DNA of 64,000 nucleotides. Source: Flagellimonas hadalis (lineage in GTDB: Bacteria; Bacteroidota; Bacteroidia; Flavobacteriales; Flavobacteriaceae). The stretch spans positions 62,001 to 126,000 of the forward strand of contig NZ_VNIK02000004.1 of assembly GCF_007785775.2 (NCBI RefSeq). The letters are read 5' to 3'. The notes under the pieces are model-generated. The model did not search any database. It saw only the letters and a list, made by a program, of their open reading frames with translations, and was not told the origin of the DNA. The translations under genes were made by a program, and so were the position numbers. Shown here piece by piece: positions 43,123 to 52,917 of this stretch; positions within the stretch are counted from its first letter, which is position 1; every line of letters starts with the position of its first letter.

Positions 43123-43322
43123 TCAATATTTTAAAGTACACCGAATACCTTTACTTGGCCGTGGCGGTCGTTTCCATCTACAAGATAGTCACGCTCTGGA
43201 GCATCGACCCCAAGGAAACCTATATTTTCATCTTCTTCGCAGTAGTTTCCATGGCCATGTTCATCTTTAGGAGAAGATATCGGAAACGTTTTGAACAACG
43301 ACAAAAGGAAAACCAGAAATAG
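43119..43322 (+). CDS. Small two-helix membrane protein
   Basis: 67 aa. Two hydrophobic segments (about 10-27 and 37-51) and a strongly basic tail (RRRYRKRFEQRQKEN). Four-base overlap with lptC. Conserved position between lptC and the CorC-type gene in flavobacteria; role unknown. Confidence 0.75.
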   Translation: MINILKYTEYLYLAVAVVSIYKIVTLWSIDPKETYIFIFFAVVSMAMFIFRRRYRKRFEQRQKENQK

Positions 43323-43324
43323 CC

Positions 43325-44614
43325 TTGGACACCTCGGTCATCATCATACTCCTTTCCCTATTGTTCTCGGCATTCTTTTCAGGAATGGAGATTGCCTTCA
43401 TTTCCGCGAACAGGATCCACATCGAAATTGAAAAAAAACAGGAGGGTATCTTGGCAAAGATGCTCACTTGGCTCACGGAAAAGCCATCCAAGTTCATAGC
43501 CACCATGCTCATCGGCAACAATATTGCCCTGGTCATCTACGGGATGTTCATGGGAGAACTGCTCATGGACTGGTTCCAAAATTTGGTGCCCACGGGAATT
43601 GCTTTTCTGGATGCCCTGTTGACGGATTTCAGCCTGGTTTCCCAGACCGTGATCTCAACATTGATCATCCTGTTCACCGCAGAGTTTTTGCCCAAGGTAC
43701 TTTTTCAAGTCTATTCCAATACCTTGTTGAAGATTTTGGCGATACCCGCCTATTTCTTCTATGTGCTGTTCTCCATCATATCTTGGTTCGTCATCAAGGT
43801 CTCCGATTTTATCCTGCGCGTGTTTTTCAAGACGGAAGGCGATGAGGTACAGCTTTCCTTTACCAAATTGGAACTGGGGGATTACATCACTGAGCATATG
43901 GAGACCGTGGAAGAGGAGGACGAGGTGGATTCAGAGATACAGATATTCCAGAACGCGCTCCAGTTTTCCACCGTAAAGGCACGTGAGGTGATGGTGCCAA
44001 GGACCGAGATCACCGCTGTGGAGTTGAACGATACTCCAAAAAACCTGACTAAGCTCTTCATCGAGACCGGCTATTCAAAAATTTTGGTCTATAAGGACAG
44101 CATAGACGAGATCATAGGGTATGTGCACTCCTACGAACTCTTCAAAAAACCCAAGACCATCAAGAGCATTTTGATGCCTGTGGAATTTGTGCCGGAGACC
44201 ATGATGATCCAGGACATCCTCAATGTGCTCACCAAAAAGCGGAAGAGCATGGCCGTGGTTTTGGACGAATATGGAGGAACGGCCGGTATCATGACCGTGG
44301 AGGACATTATCGAGGAACTTTTCGGTGAGATAGAGGACGAGCACGACACCATTGACTTCCATGAAGAACGCGTCGATGAAAACCTCTATAAGTTCTCTGC
44401 CCGGTTGGAAGTGGACTATATCAACGAGAACTACAAACTGGAACTGCCCGAAGGAGAAGAATATGAAACCTTGGGAGGACTCATCGTGAACAAGACGGGG
44501 CATATCCCCGAACAGGACACGGAGGTCACCATAGATAATTTCACCTTTCAGATCCTAGAGGTGTCCAATACCAAAATAGACTTGGTGAGCGTGCGGGTCC
44601 ATACTGAGGATTAA
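43325..44614 (+). CDS. CNNM/CorC-type hemolysin-family transporter
   Basis: 429 aa. Starts at TTG 43325, which gives a full DUF21 domain (MDTSVIIILLSLLFSAFFSG); the next in-frame Met is too late. Four membrane helices (DUF21, 1-180), two CBS domains (about 200-320, with VMVPRTEI and VLDEYGGTAGIMTVEDI), and a C-terminal CorC_HlyC domain (about 340-425). Members move Mg2+ or other divalent ions. Two bases after the previous stop. Confidence 0.9.
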   Translation: MDTSVIIILLSLLFSAFFSGMEIAFISANRIHIEIEKKQEGILAKMLTWLTEKPSKFIATMLIGNNIALVIYGMFMGELLMDWFQNLVPTGIAFLDALLTDFSLVSQTVISTLIILFTAEFLPKVLFQVYSNTLLKILAIPAYFFYVLFSIISWFVIKVSDFILRVFFKTEGDEVQLSFTKLELGDYITEHMETVEEEDEVDSEIQIFQNALQFSTVKAREVMVPRTEITAVELNDTPKNLTKLFIETGYSKILVYKDSIDEIIGYVHSYELFKKPKTIKSILMPVEFVPETMMIQDILNVLTKKRKSMAVVLDEYGGTAGIMTVEDIIEELFGEIEDEHDTIDFHEERVDENLYKFSARLEVDYINENYKLELPEGEEYETLGGLIVNKTGHIPEQDTEVTIDNFTFQILEVSNTKIDLVSVRVHTED

Positions 44615-44698
44615 TGGTTTCCGCATCTTTTTGCGCTTTCCTATTTGAAAAGAAAGTGGTATTTTCGCCCACTGAATTTAAAGAAAACTAGCAGTATA

Positions 44699-46822
44699 AT
44701 GGCAATATTAGAGAATATTAGAAAACGGACCACCGTTCTGATCCTTATCATCGGTTTGGCGTTGTTCGCATTTGTAATATCAGGCGTCTTCAGTAGCAAC
44801 AACGATTTTACTGGCGGCAAAGTAGGTTCCTCGATCGCCGAGGTAAATGGGGAGGGTATTTCCATTGACGAATTTAGGAACAAAGTGGAGACCGCTTCCA
44901 GGAGCTATGGCCCCAACTTCTCTTCCACGCAATTGGTGAACATGGTGTACGATCAAGAAGTGCGCAAAGCCCTTTTGAACCAACAGTTCGAAGATCTGGG
45001 CATCGATGTGGAGAGTGATCAGATCATCGAATTTGTACGAACTTCAGGATACGCTCAGATACCCGATTTTCAGGATGATAACGGGATCTTCAATGAAGCA
45101 GTTTTCAAAAGTGCCATTGCCGATTGGAGGGCCAACGATCCCCTTCGTTACGATGCTTGGTTGCAGGACGAAAAAGCCATTATAGAGGCGGCCAAGGAGC
45201 GTTTGTACTTCAACTTGATCAAAGGAGGCGTTGGCGCCACACTTTCAGAAGGAAAATTTGATTACAAATTGGCCAACGATAAGGTAGATATCCAATATGT
45301 ACGTGTTCCTTATTCGTCCATAGCGGACAGTACCATAGAAGTTTCCAAGAGCGAAATCGAAAAATACATCAACGACCACAAGAAAAGGTTTGAACAGGAC
45401 AAAGCGCGCGACATCCGTTTTGTGTATTTCGAGGAAAAGCCATCCGCTGAGGATGTGAACGGTGTAAAAGAGGCCATTACCGCACTTCTTGACGATACCG
45501 TGGAGTACTCAAAGGAAACCGATTCCAATGATACCATTGCCGGCTTCAGGAACACTACCGACATGATCGCGTTCTTGGACAGGCATTCAGATGCCAAGTT
45601 CGATACCATATACAAAGCAAAAAATGACCTTCCCTCCGTTGCCGCAGATACGTTGATGGCCATGGGAGTGGGAGAGATCTATGGTCCCTACAAAGACGGG
45701 GACTTCTTTAAGATATCCAAGGTGATGGACAGGAAGGCCAACGGAACCGTTAAGGCCAGCCATATCTTGATCACTTGGGAAGGTGCGGAACGTGCCAATC
45801 CCGCCATTACAAGGACCAAGGAAGAAGCGGAGACCAGGGCCAAGGAACTTTTGGCCGAGGCCAAGAAAGAGGGCACTGCGTTCACGGCTTTGGCCAGGGA
45901 CAATTCAGACGGCCCTTCAGCGCCACGTGGAGGCGATTTGGGGTACTTTCAAGAAGGAATAATGGCAGATGAGTTCAACGATTTTTGCTTTGGAAACCCA
46001 ACAGGTACCATAGGATTGGTGGAGACCCAATTCGGATACCACATCATCAAAGTGGATGACAAGCAGGATGTGATCCAGGTAGCGACATTGACAAGGGAAA
46101 TTGAGCCTTCCGAAGAGACCATCAACACACTCTTTACCGATGCCACCAAGTTTGAGATGGCCGCTTTGGACGCAAAAGCGGAGAACTTTGGGGACATTGC
46201 AAGGGAAAGCAACTACACCGTAAGGCCAGTGAACAAGATCAAGGAAATGGACGAGAACCTTCCAGGTCTTGGTTCCCAAAGAAGTATAGTGCAGTGGACA
46301 TTCAACAAAGACACCAAGGTAGGGGATATCAGACGTTTCAACGTGAACAATGGCTATGCCGTGGTGCAGTTGACCAAAAAGTACGATAAAGGCCTTATGG
46401 CCCCTGAGGATGCTTCTGCAACAGCTTTGCCAGAAATACGAAAAGAGCGCAAGGCCGAGCAGATCATGGCGGCCAATAAAGGAAAGGCCATGGATGCCAT
46501 CGCGTCAAGCAACAATGTGACAACGAGCAATGCATCGGCACTTACCGTAAAGTCCCCCACCTTGCCAGGAGCAGGTAGGGAGCCCATGGTGGTCGGTACC
46601 GCATTTGCCTTGGGTGAAGGACAGACTTCCGGATTGATCAAAGGCGAGACCGGTGTCTACATGTTGAAAGTGACCAAAAAAGAACAAGCCCCCAATGTGG
46701 AGAACTACAGTACCTATGCCAACAGTTTGCGGGCCAGCACCGCAGCTAAGGTGAGCGGCTCGGTATACAATGCCCTTAAGGACAAGGCAGAGATAGAGGA
46801 CAACCGCGCAACCTTCTACTAG
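44699..46822 (+). CDS. PpiD-like periplasmic peptidylprolyl isomerase
   Basis: 707 aa. Start at 44699 (MAILENIRKRT) is the conserved family N-terminus. One membrane anchor (about 11-31), a SurA_N-like helical region, and a parvulin domain near 345-445 (KASHILITWEGAE ... GGDLGYFQEGIM). It helps fold outer-membrane and secreted proteins. A bidirectional terminator follows at 46841. Confidence 0.92.
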   Translation: MAILENIRKRTTVLILIIGLALFAFVISGVFSSNNDFTGGKVGSSIAEVNGEGISIDEFRNKVETASRSYGPNFSSTQLVNMVYDQEVRKALLNQQFEDLGIDVESDQIIEFVRTSGYAQIPDFQDDNGIFNEAVFKSAIADWRANDPLRYDAWLQDEKAIIEAAKERLYFNLIKGGVGATLSEGKFDYKLANDKVDIQYVRVPYSSIADSTIEVSKSEIEKYINDHKKRFEQDKARDIRFVYFEEKPSAEDVNGVKEAITALLDDTVEYSKETDSNDTIAGFRNTTDMIAFLDRHSDAKFDTIYKAKNDLPSVAADTLMAMGVGEIYGPYKDGDFFKISKVMDRKANGTVKASHILITWEGAERANPAITRTKEEAETRAKELLAEAKKEGTAFTALARDNSDGPSAPRGGDLGYFQEGIMADEFNDFCFGNPTGTIGLVETQFGYHIIKVDDKQDVIQVATLTREIEPSEETINTLFTDATKFEMAALDAKAENFGDIARESNYTVRPVNKIKEMDENLPGLGSQRSIVQWTFNKDTKVGDIRRFNVNNGYAVVQLTKKYDKGLMAPEDASATALPEIRKERKAEQIMAANKGKAMDAIASSNNVTTSNASALTVKSPTLPGAGREPMVVGTAFALGEGQTSGLIKGETGVYMLKVTKKEQAPNVENYSTYANSLRASTAAKVSGSVYNALKDKAEIEDNRATFY

Positions 46823-46840
46823 GATTGTGACAAACAAAAT

Positions 46841-46870
46841 AAAAAGCCCTATTTTTAATAGGGCTTTTTT
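46841..46870. terminator. Bidirectional terminator
   Basis: AGCCCTATT and AATAGGGCT pair around TTT, with A run before and T run after. It lies between convergent genes. Confidence 0.9.
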
Positions 46871-46888
46871 ATGTCGAAGAATTAGCTG

Positions 46889-47470
46889 TTACCTGCTCTC
46901 AGGGTCGTCCCATTTCATTTTATAGCAAATGGAAAGGACTTTTCCATCAGCATCAACAGTGACTTCAAAGCCTTGCTTGGTCCGGAAATAGGCATCCCGA
47001 AGAAAATACCACTTGCCGTTGGTAAAAAAGAATTCCCTTTTGTCCGGTTTCCAGGAAGGTAAGGGGTAGGTCAGGTCCAGCATTCCTTGAAAAAAAGGGG
47101 CCGTTTGGTCCGTTAGTTTAAAATCTTCCCGGATGTAACTTTGGAATTTTGGCAGGTCGGTGTTTCCGTTGATGCGCTCAAAGCAACTTACCTTTTCTCC
47201 ATTGTCGATCACAATGAACTTATGTACATCGGATTCTTTTGTCCCATATAGGTTTTTGATTTCTTGGGTGATGTGATACACCTTGTATTTCAGGATTTGT
47301 GCAATGGAATCGGCCGGGATTTCCCTGTAGGCCATTTCACAGCTTTCATTCATAAAGGTATCAAGGCGATGGGTGGATGGCACATCCTGTTGGGCAAGGG
47401 AAACGAAGGATGATAGAAAAAGCATCCCTAAAAGGGATCTGCACACCAATGATTTATGGATTTGGGTCAT
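46889..47470 (-). CDS. Secreted hypothetical protein
   Basis: 193 aa. Start at 47470 (MTQIHKSLVCRSLLGMLFL) gives a signal peptide ending SLAQQ; an earlier frame start is rejected. The mature part is alpha/beta with IREDFKLTDQTAPFF and WKPDKREFFFTNGKWYFL. No family is recognised. It is monocistronic between terminator and the beta-lactamase operon. Confidence 0.72.
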   Translation of the reverse strand: MTQIHKSLVCRSLLGMLFLSSFVSLAQQDVPSTHRLDTFMNESCEMAYREIPADSIAQILKYKVYHITQEIKNLYGTKESDVHKFIVIDNGEKVSCFERINGNTDLPKFQSYIREDFKLTDQTAPFFQGMLDLTYPLPSWKPDKREFFFTNGKWYFLRDAYFRTKQGFEVTVDADGKVLSICYKMKWDDPESR

Positions 47471-47595
47471 ATCGATCAATTGGATTGATGGAACGATCAA
47501 ACATAATATCAATAATCCAGATGATCGGCTCCCAATTGACGGATGCCCCTTTTGGGTTAACGGATAGATGAAAAACGGGGGTAAATGTTAAAGGA

Positions 47596-48324
47596 TTACT
47601 TTGTAAAAAGAGCTATGGTGTAATCCAAAAGCTCGCTGTTCCCACTTTCGCCATGTCCGGGAACAACGATTGCGGTGTTGGGGTATTTTGATTTGATATC
47701 GGAAACGGTTCGGGACCATTCCGCTACGTTGGCATCCCCCAAGAATCCTTTGCTGGCCCCAACTGATTTTACCAAACAACCCCCGAACATGACATCTTCA
47801 TAGGGGAAATAGGCAATGATATTGTCCGGCGTGTGCCCTTCACCTATAAAGTCGAGGAGTACTTTTTTATTCCCCACACCAATTTCGGTAAGGCCCGTAA
47901 ATCCGTTCCGTGGACGTTCCCCTTCTTTTTCGGGGAGCAATCCAATCGTCTTTTGGTGGGCATACGAAGCAATCCCCTTTTTATGAAAGCTGCGCAACCC
48001 ACCAAGGCAATCCTCGTGAAAATGCGTGGCCACAACCGCTTTTACCGAAACATGCTGTGTCTCCAACCAACCCAAGAGTTCTTTGGAAACCGCATCGTCC
48101 ACTGGGGTATCCAGCACAATAGCCTCCCCGTCATCCAGCACAATCATCCCATTACAAGCCACCTTTCCGAAGCTTTCGGTCTCCAGATAGGAGATGTGGA
48201 CATAAGTGTGTTCCGAGAGCTGTACAATCTCCAACGTGTCTGTTTTAAGTGTTATATGCCCTTCCTTCTTGCCACAAGAAAATAGCATAAGGACAATCAA
48301 TAAGGGGAGTGCCCACTTGTTCAT
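47596..48324 (-). CDS. Subclass B1 metallo-beta-lactamase-like lipoprotein
   Basis: 242 aa. Lipobox LFSC with Cys17, so likely anchored in a membrane, as NDM-1 is. All B1 zinc ligands are visible in order: His101, His103 and Asp105 in THFHEDCLGG; His164 in GEGHTPDN; Cys183 in GGCLVKS; and His224 in VPGHG. The Cys ligand followed by LVKS is the B1 hallmark and separates it from glyoxalase-type MBL proteins. It should hydrolyse beta-lactams, including carbapenems, but activity is not shown. Its ATG overlaps the GHMP kinase stop (ATGA). Confidence 0.88.
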   Translation of the reverse strand: MNKWALPLLIVLMLFSCGKKEGHITLKTDTLEIVQLSEHTYVHISYLETESFGKVACNGMIVLDDGEAIVLDTPVDDAVSKELLGWLETQHVSVKAVVATHFHEDCLGGLRSFHKKGIASYAHQKTIGLLPEKEGERPRNGFTGLTEIGVGNKKVLLDFIGEGHTPDNIIAYFPYEDVMFGGCLVKSVGASKGFLGDANVAEWSRTVSDIKSKYPNTAIVVPGHGESGNSELLDYTIALFTK

Positions 48325-49232
48325 CGAAGGATCATTTTTGAATAGGGAACAATGGTTTCATAGCCTTTTGCCCTGAAATAGTCCAAGGATTTTTCATCGC
48401 CCGTTGCCAACACAAAATCCCCGCCCCAGGCTCCAAGACTTTTGACCACGCCAAAATAATCTGGAAAAAGGAGTTGTTTCACGGGGGGGATTCCCAAAAC
48501 TTCGGACAGTAGAATCTCGTGCTCCTCTAGCAATAGTTCAAAATCGCCTAAGGTGGGGGCCAAAATCATCCTTTGGGTGATGTGGGTGATTTTTTGGAGC
48601 AAAGTTTCCTTGTCAAATGCTTGTCCCCTATATGCCGCAATGGCCTTTTTACTGCTCTGTTTTTGGTTGAGGTGCACAAAGAAAAGAGAATCCTTGAAAA
48701 TAGGATCAAAATCAACTTCCTTCACATCCGGAGTTCCATTTTTCAATCGGTAGGTAATGGGCGAATGGTGCTGGGCACAAGCAATGTCATACCCGCTGCC
48801 GCCAAAGGCGTTCCAAAGAAGTTGGTAGGCATCTACCCTTGCCCACTGGGCCAAATTGTTGATGAGTGTGGATGAAGTGCCCAGTCCCCAAGAACGTGGA
48901 AAACCAAGATGGGTCTCCACCGAGAAACCATCACTGTCCGTCAACAAAAGAGGGTTTTGTGCATTGGCCTCCAAAAGTAAGGTGGTCAATGTTTGGGAGG
49001 TTGCCTCATCGGAAGTGGAAAGTATGGCAAAATTATCCAGATCAAATTTTGTTGTGAACCATACCTTGCCTTGCTCATCAAAACTGGTCCATTCCAAAAT
49101 TCCCGTAGCATTGGGCGTTACCTCGAGGGATTGCCCATAACTCGTGGGAATGGCCAGGCCCAGGGCACCATCCAAAATGGCATATTCTCCAGAGATCAAT
49201 AGTTTTCCGTTGCTGTAAAAGGCTTTTTTCAT
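48321..49232 (-). CDS. GYDIA-family GHMP kinase
   Basis: 303 aa. Motif 1 is NGKLLISGEYAILDG at the N-terminus; the ATP loop is RSWGLGTSSTL near 113-123; GGSGYDIACA near 144-153 is the family-naming motif. Related to mevalonate, phosphomevalonate and diphosphomevalonate enzymes. It sits between HMG-CoA reductase and the beta-lactamase, both with 4-bp overlaps, so a mevalonate-pathway role is likely; the exact step is unknown. Confidence 0.87.
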   Translation of the reverse strand: MKKAFYSNGKLLISGEYAILDGALGLAIPTSYGQSLEVTPNATGILEWTSFDEQGKVWFTTKFDLDNFAILSTSDEATSQTLTTLLLEANAQNPLLLTDSDGFSVETHLGFPRSWGLGTSSTLINNLAQWARVDAYQLLWNAFGGSGYDIACAQHHSPITYRLKNGTPDVKEVDFDPIFKDSLFFVHLNQKQSSKKAIAAYRGQAFDKETLLQKITHITQRMILAPTLGDFELLLEEHEILLSEVLGIPPVKQLLFPDYFGVVKSLGAWGGDFVLATGDEKSLDYFRAKGYETIVPYSKMILR

Positions 49233-50548
49233 TTTTGTGATTGGATTTTCTCCAGTGCCTCCTTGACCGAGGCATTCGTTACCGTATGGTTCTTGAAGTG
49301 TTCCACAAGTTGCTGCTTTTCATTTTCCGAAGCCCCCATTTGGTTGAGCATGTTGAGCAAGTGCATCTTCATGTGTCCTTTTTGGATGCCCGTGGTCACC
49401 AAAGAACGTACCGCTGCAAAATTCTGGGCCAGTCCCGCCACGGCCACGATCCGCATCAATTCCTTGGCCGAAGGTTTTTGAAGGATATCCAGGGCCAATT
49501 TGACCAAAGGATGCAGTGAGGTCAAACCACCGACCGTGCCAAGGGCGAGGGGTACCTCGATCCAAAACGTAAAAATCCCATCTTCGATTTTGGCATACGT
49601 CAAACTGGAATAGTGGCCCTCCTTCGCAGCATAGGCATGCACCCCGGCTTCCACGGCCCTAAAATCGTTCCCCGTTGCCAGCACCACGGCATCAATACCG
49701 TTCATGATGCCCTTGTTGTGCGTAACGGCGCGATAGGGTTCCACTTTGGCAATGTTCACGGCACGGAGGAACTTTTGTGCAAACTCTTCGGCCGGCATGT
49801 CCTTTGTTTCCAATTGGGCAATGGGGCAACTCACCTCTGCCTTTACCAAACAATGGGGCACATAATTGGAAAGGATGCTCATCACCACCTCGATGTTCTT
49901 TTCTTCTTCCGAAAAAGCCGCATGCAACTTGGCCTTTTCCTTCAGGGTTTGGGCAAATTGTTCCAAACAGGAATTGATGAAGTTGGCCCCCATGGCATCC
50001 AAGGTCTCAAAAGTGCAGTGCAGTTGATGGTATCCCTCTATTTTATCGCTGAGATCACGAAGTTCAATATGGTTGATGCCTCCGCCCCGTTTTTCCATGT
50101 TCTGGGTGATGGCGGAAACGCTTTGTAGCAGTTCTGGTTTCAGTGTTGCAAAAAAAACAGTCAGCTTTTTGGGGTCACCTTTATAGATGAAATGGACCTG
50201 TCCCACTTTTTCCGTGCCCAAGATCTCCGTTTTGAAACCACCTTTGTCCAACCAAAATTTGGCAGCTTTGCTCGCGGCGGCCACGACCGAACTTTCCTCA
50301 ATGGTCATCGGAATGGCGTAAAGCTCCCCATCGATCAAAAAATTGGGGGCCACGGCAAAGGGCAGGTAGTAATTGGAAAGCGTGTTCTCTATGAATTCAT
50401 CATGCAGTTTTTGCACTTGGTGATCCGTGTTCCAATAACGTTCCAACAGTTGTTTGGAGGTCTTGGGGTCTTCCGTGCAATTTTGGGCGATCCAATCTAT
50501 TTTTTCCGCTTTGGAAAGTTTAGAAAATCCTTCAACGGGAGTTTTCAT
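49229..50548 (-). CDS. Class II (degradative-type) hydroxymethylglutaryl-CoA reductase
   Basis: 439 aa. Start at 50548 (MKTPVEGFSKLSKAEKIDWI). Family motifs: ENTLSNYYLPFAVAPNFLIDG (split here, near 52-72), MGANFINSC near 199, KVEPYRAVTHNKGIMNG near 288, DAVVLATGND and GTVGGLTSLHP. In flavobacteria class II HMGR serves synthesis of mevalonate for isoprenoids. First gene of the three-gene coupled operon. Confidence 0.93.
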   Translation of the reverse strand: MKTPVEGFSKLSKAEKIDWIAQNCTEDPKTSKQLLERYWNTDHQVQKLHDEFIENTLSNYYLPFAVAPNFLIDGELYAIPMTIEESSVVAAASKAAKFWLDKGGFKTEILGTEKVGQVHFIYKGDPKKLTVFFATLKPELLQSVSAITQNMEKRGGGINHIELRDLSDKIEGYHQLHCTFETLDAMGANFINSCLEQFAQTLKEKAKLHAAFSEEEKNIEVVMSILSNYVPHCLVKAEVSCPIAQLETKDMPAEEFAQKFLRAVNIAKVEPYRAVTHNKGIMNGIDAVVLATGNDFRAVEAGVHAYAAKEGHYSSLTYAKIEDGIFTFWIEVPLALGTVGGLTSLHPLVKLALDILQKPSAKELMRIVAVAGLAQNFAAVRSLVTTGIQKGHMKMHLLNMLNQMGASENEKQQLVEHFKNHTVTNASVKEALEKIQSQK

Positions 50549-50658
50549 ACGTGTTCGGTTAAAGGAACCAAATATAAGCATACAATCTTTGATTGTGCCT
50601 GATCGGATACTTGTGTTCGTTTTCCACGGTGTTTTGTGTGTTCCAAAAACAATTGCGT

Positions 50659-50674
50659 TGTTGCATTTGCAACA
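50659..50674. promoter_or_regulatory. 16-bp palindrome between divergent HMGR and DPP genes
   Basis: TGTTGCATTTGCAACA: perfect 7-bp arms around TT. It lies in the 190-bp divergent region, 111 bp from the HMGR start and 65 bp from the peptidase start. It looks like an operator for a dimeric regulator; none is recognised. Confidence 0.45.
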
Positions 50675-50738
50675 GTAAAGTTTATTATTCCGATAAATAT
50701 TAGTAAACTTGGGAGTTTTTAATCAATTTTTTCACTTC

Positions 50739-52898
50739 ATGAACAAACAGTCTCTCCTAGTCCTGCTCCTTTTGGGATGTTTGACTTTTTCCGCAGCACA
50801 AAAGAAAAAAATAACCCTCGAGGAAATTTGGGGCGGGGCCTTTAGGACCGAATACATGGACGTGCTCCGTTCCATGGACAACGGGACACAATACACCATT
50901 TTGAACACCGAACGTTCCCCACGTTCCAGCAGTCTGGACAAGTATGATTACGAGACCTTGCAGAAGGTGGAGACCATCGTGGCCTCTTCGGAAAGCGTGC
51001 CCTATTTTTCGTCCTACTCCTTCAGTGATGATGAATCCAAGGTGCTTTTGGCCACCGAGGTAGAACCCATTTTCAGAAGATCACGGCTGGGGATCTATTA
51101 TGTTTATGATATTGCCACCAAAGGTTTGGTGAAGATATCGGACACCAAGATCCAAGAGCCGACCCTTTCACCCGATGGCAGTCAAGTGGCCTATGTGCTG
51201 GACAATAACCTGTACATCATGGACCTGAAGGCAAAGACCACCAAGCAGGCGACCAAAGACGGTAGCAGGGGAACCATCATCAACGGGGTAACCGATTGGG
51301 TTTATGAGGAGGAATTCGGATTTGTCCGTGCCTTTGAATGGAACAGTAATGGGACCAAAATCGCTTTCCTAAGGTTCGATGAGACCGAAGTGCCCCATTT
51401 TTCCATGGATATGTATGGAAAGGAACTTTACCCCTATCAGCATGAGTTCAAGTACCCCAAAGCGGGCGAGAACAATTCCTTGGTCACGCTGCACATGTAT
51501 GATGTGGCCTCTGGTAAGATTTCCAATGTGGATTTGGACAATGCCTATTACATCCCAAGGATCAAATGGATGAACAATCCGGATCACTTGAGCGTGCAGA
51601 CCTTGAACAGGCACCAAGACGATTTGAAGATGTTCGATGTCAAGGCAACCGATAATTCCGTTTCTCTTCTGTTGGAGGAAAAGGATAGTGCTTATGTGGA
51701 TATTGATGACGATCTAACTTTTTTGGCCGATGATAGTTTTATCTGGACCAGCGAGACTGATGGATACAACCATCTATACCTCTATGGAAAGGATGGAAAA
51801 TTGAAGAACCAGATCACGCAAGGCCCTTGGGAAGTGACCCGATACTATGGATACGATCAAAAAAACGACCGTATTTTTTACCAATCCGTGGAGAACGGTT
51901 CCATCAACAGGGATGTGTACAGTATTTCCACCAAAGGGAAGAAAAAGAAACGCCTTTCCGCGAAAGAGGGCACCAATTCCGCCGCTTTCAGTGCAGACTA
52001 CACGTATTACATCAATACCTTTTCCAATGCTGCAACGCCTTACGAGTTCACCCTGCACAAGGCATCCGATGGCAAATTGGTGAAAGCCATCAAGGACAAT
52101 TCAGCTTTGCTGGCCAAATTGGAGGGTTATGAAACCTCACCAAAGGAATTTTCCACCATCAACATCAATGGCAATGACCTGAACATGTGGATGATGAAGC
52201 CCGCCGATTTTGATCCCAATAAAGAATATCCCCTTTTTATGTTCCAATATAGCGGCCCAGGTTCCCAATCCGTATCCAACAGTTGGATCAACACCAACGA
52301 TTATTGGCACCAACTTCTCGTTTCCGAGGGTTACATTGTGGCCTGTGTGGATGGTAGGGGCACCGGACTGAAGGGGCGTGATTTCAAGAAGGTGACCCAA
52401 AAGGAATTGGGGAAATATGAAGTGGAAGACCAGATTGCGGTCGCTAAGAAACTGAGCGAGCTTCCTTATATTGACGAGAGCAGAACCGGCATTTGGGGCT
52501 GGAGCTATGGTGGTTTTATGTCCACCAACTGCATTTTGAAGGGCAACGATGTTTTTGAGATGGCCATTGCAGTTGCTCCTGTTACTTCATGGAGATTTTA
52601 CGATTCCATTTATACCGAAAGATACATGCAGACCCCACAGGAAAACCCAAGTGGGTATGATGACAATTCCCCGTTCAACTATCCAGAATTGTTGAAGGGA
52701 AAATACCTGTTGGTGCACGGTTCGGGTGACGACAACGTGCACGTCCAGAACAGCATGCGCATGATAGAGGCCCTCGTGCAGGACAACAAGCCATTTGATT
52801 GGGCCATCTATCCCGATAAAAACCACGGGATATCTGGTGGCAATACCCGATTGCACCTCTTCAACAAACTGACCAACTTCGTCAAGGAAAATCTATAA
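50739..52898 (+). CDS. Dipeptidyl peptidase IV-like S9 serine peptidase
   Basis: 719 aa. Start at 50739 (MNKQSLLVLLLLGCL) gives a signal peptide. An N-terminal beta-propeller (DPPIV_N, about 60-430) precedes the alpha/beta-hydrolase. Catalytic triad: Ser in GWSYGGFM, Asp in GSGDDNVH, His in DKNHGISGG. The double Glu motif of DPP IV is present as VYEEEFGF (about 200). It would release X-Pro dipeptides in the periplasm. The POT transporter follows after 19 bp, so uptake of the products is likely. Confidence 0.94.
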   Translation: MNKQSLLVLLLLGCLTFSAAQKKKITLEEIWGGAFRTEYMDVLRSMDNGTQYTILNTERSPRSSSLDKYDYETLQKVETIVASSESVPYFSSYSFSDDESKVLLATEVEPIFRRSRLGIYYVYDIATKGLVKISDTKIQEPTLSPDGSQVAYVLDNNLYIMDLKAKTTKQATKDGSRGTIINGVTDWVYEEEFGFVRAFEWNSNGTKIAFLRFDETEVPHFSMDMYGKELYPYQHEFKYPKAGENNSLVTLHMYDVASGKISNVDLDNAYYIPRIKWMNNPDHLSVQTLNRHQDDLKMFDVKATDNSVSLLLEEKDSAYVDIDDDLTFLADDSFIWTSETDGYNHLYLYGKDGKLKNQITQGPWEVTRYYGYDQKNDRIFYQSVENGSINRDVYSISTKGKKKKRLSAKEGTNSAAFSADYTYYINTFSNAATPYEFTLHKASDGKLVKAIKDNSALLAKLEGYETSPKEFSTININGNDLNMWMMKPADFDPNKEYPLFMFQYSGPGSQSVSNSWINTNDYWHQLLVSEGYIVACVDGRGTGLKGRDFKKVTQKELGKYEVEDQIAVAKKLSELPYIDESRTGIWGWSYGGFMSTNCILKGNDVFEMAIAVAPVTSWRFYDSIYTERYMQTPQENPSGYDDNSPFNYPELLKGKYLLVHGSGDDNVHVQNSMRMIEALVQDNKPFDWAIYPDKNHGISGGNTRLHLFNKLTNFVKENL

Positions 52899-52917
52899 TC
52901 AAACCAATTTAATAACT

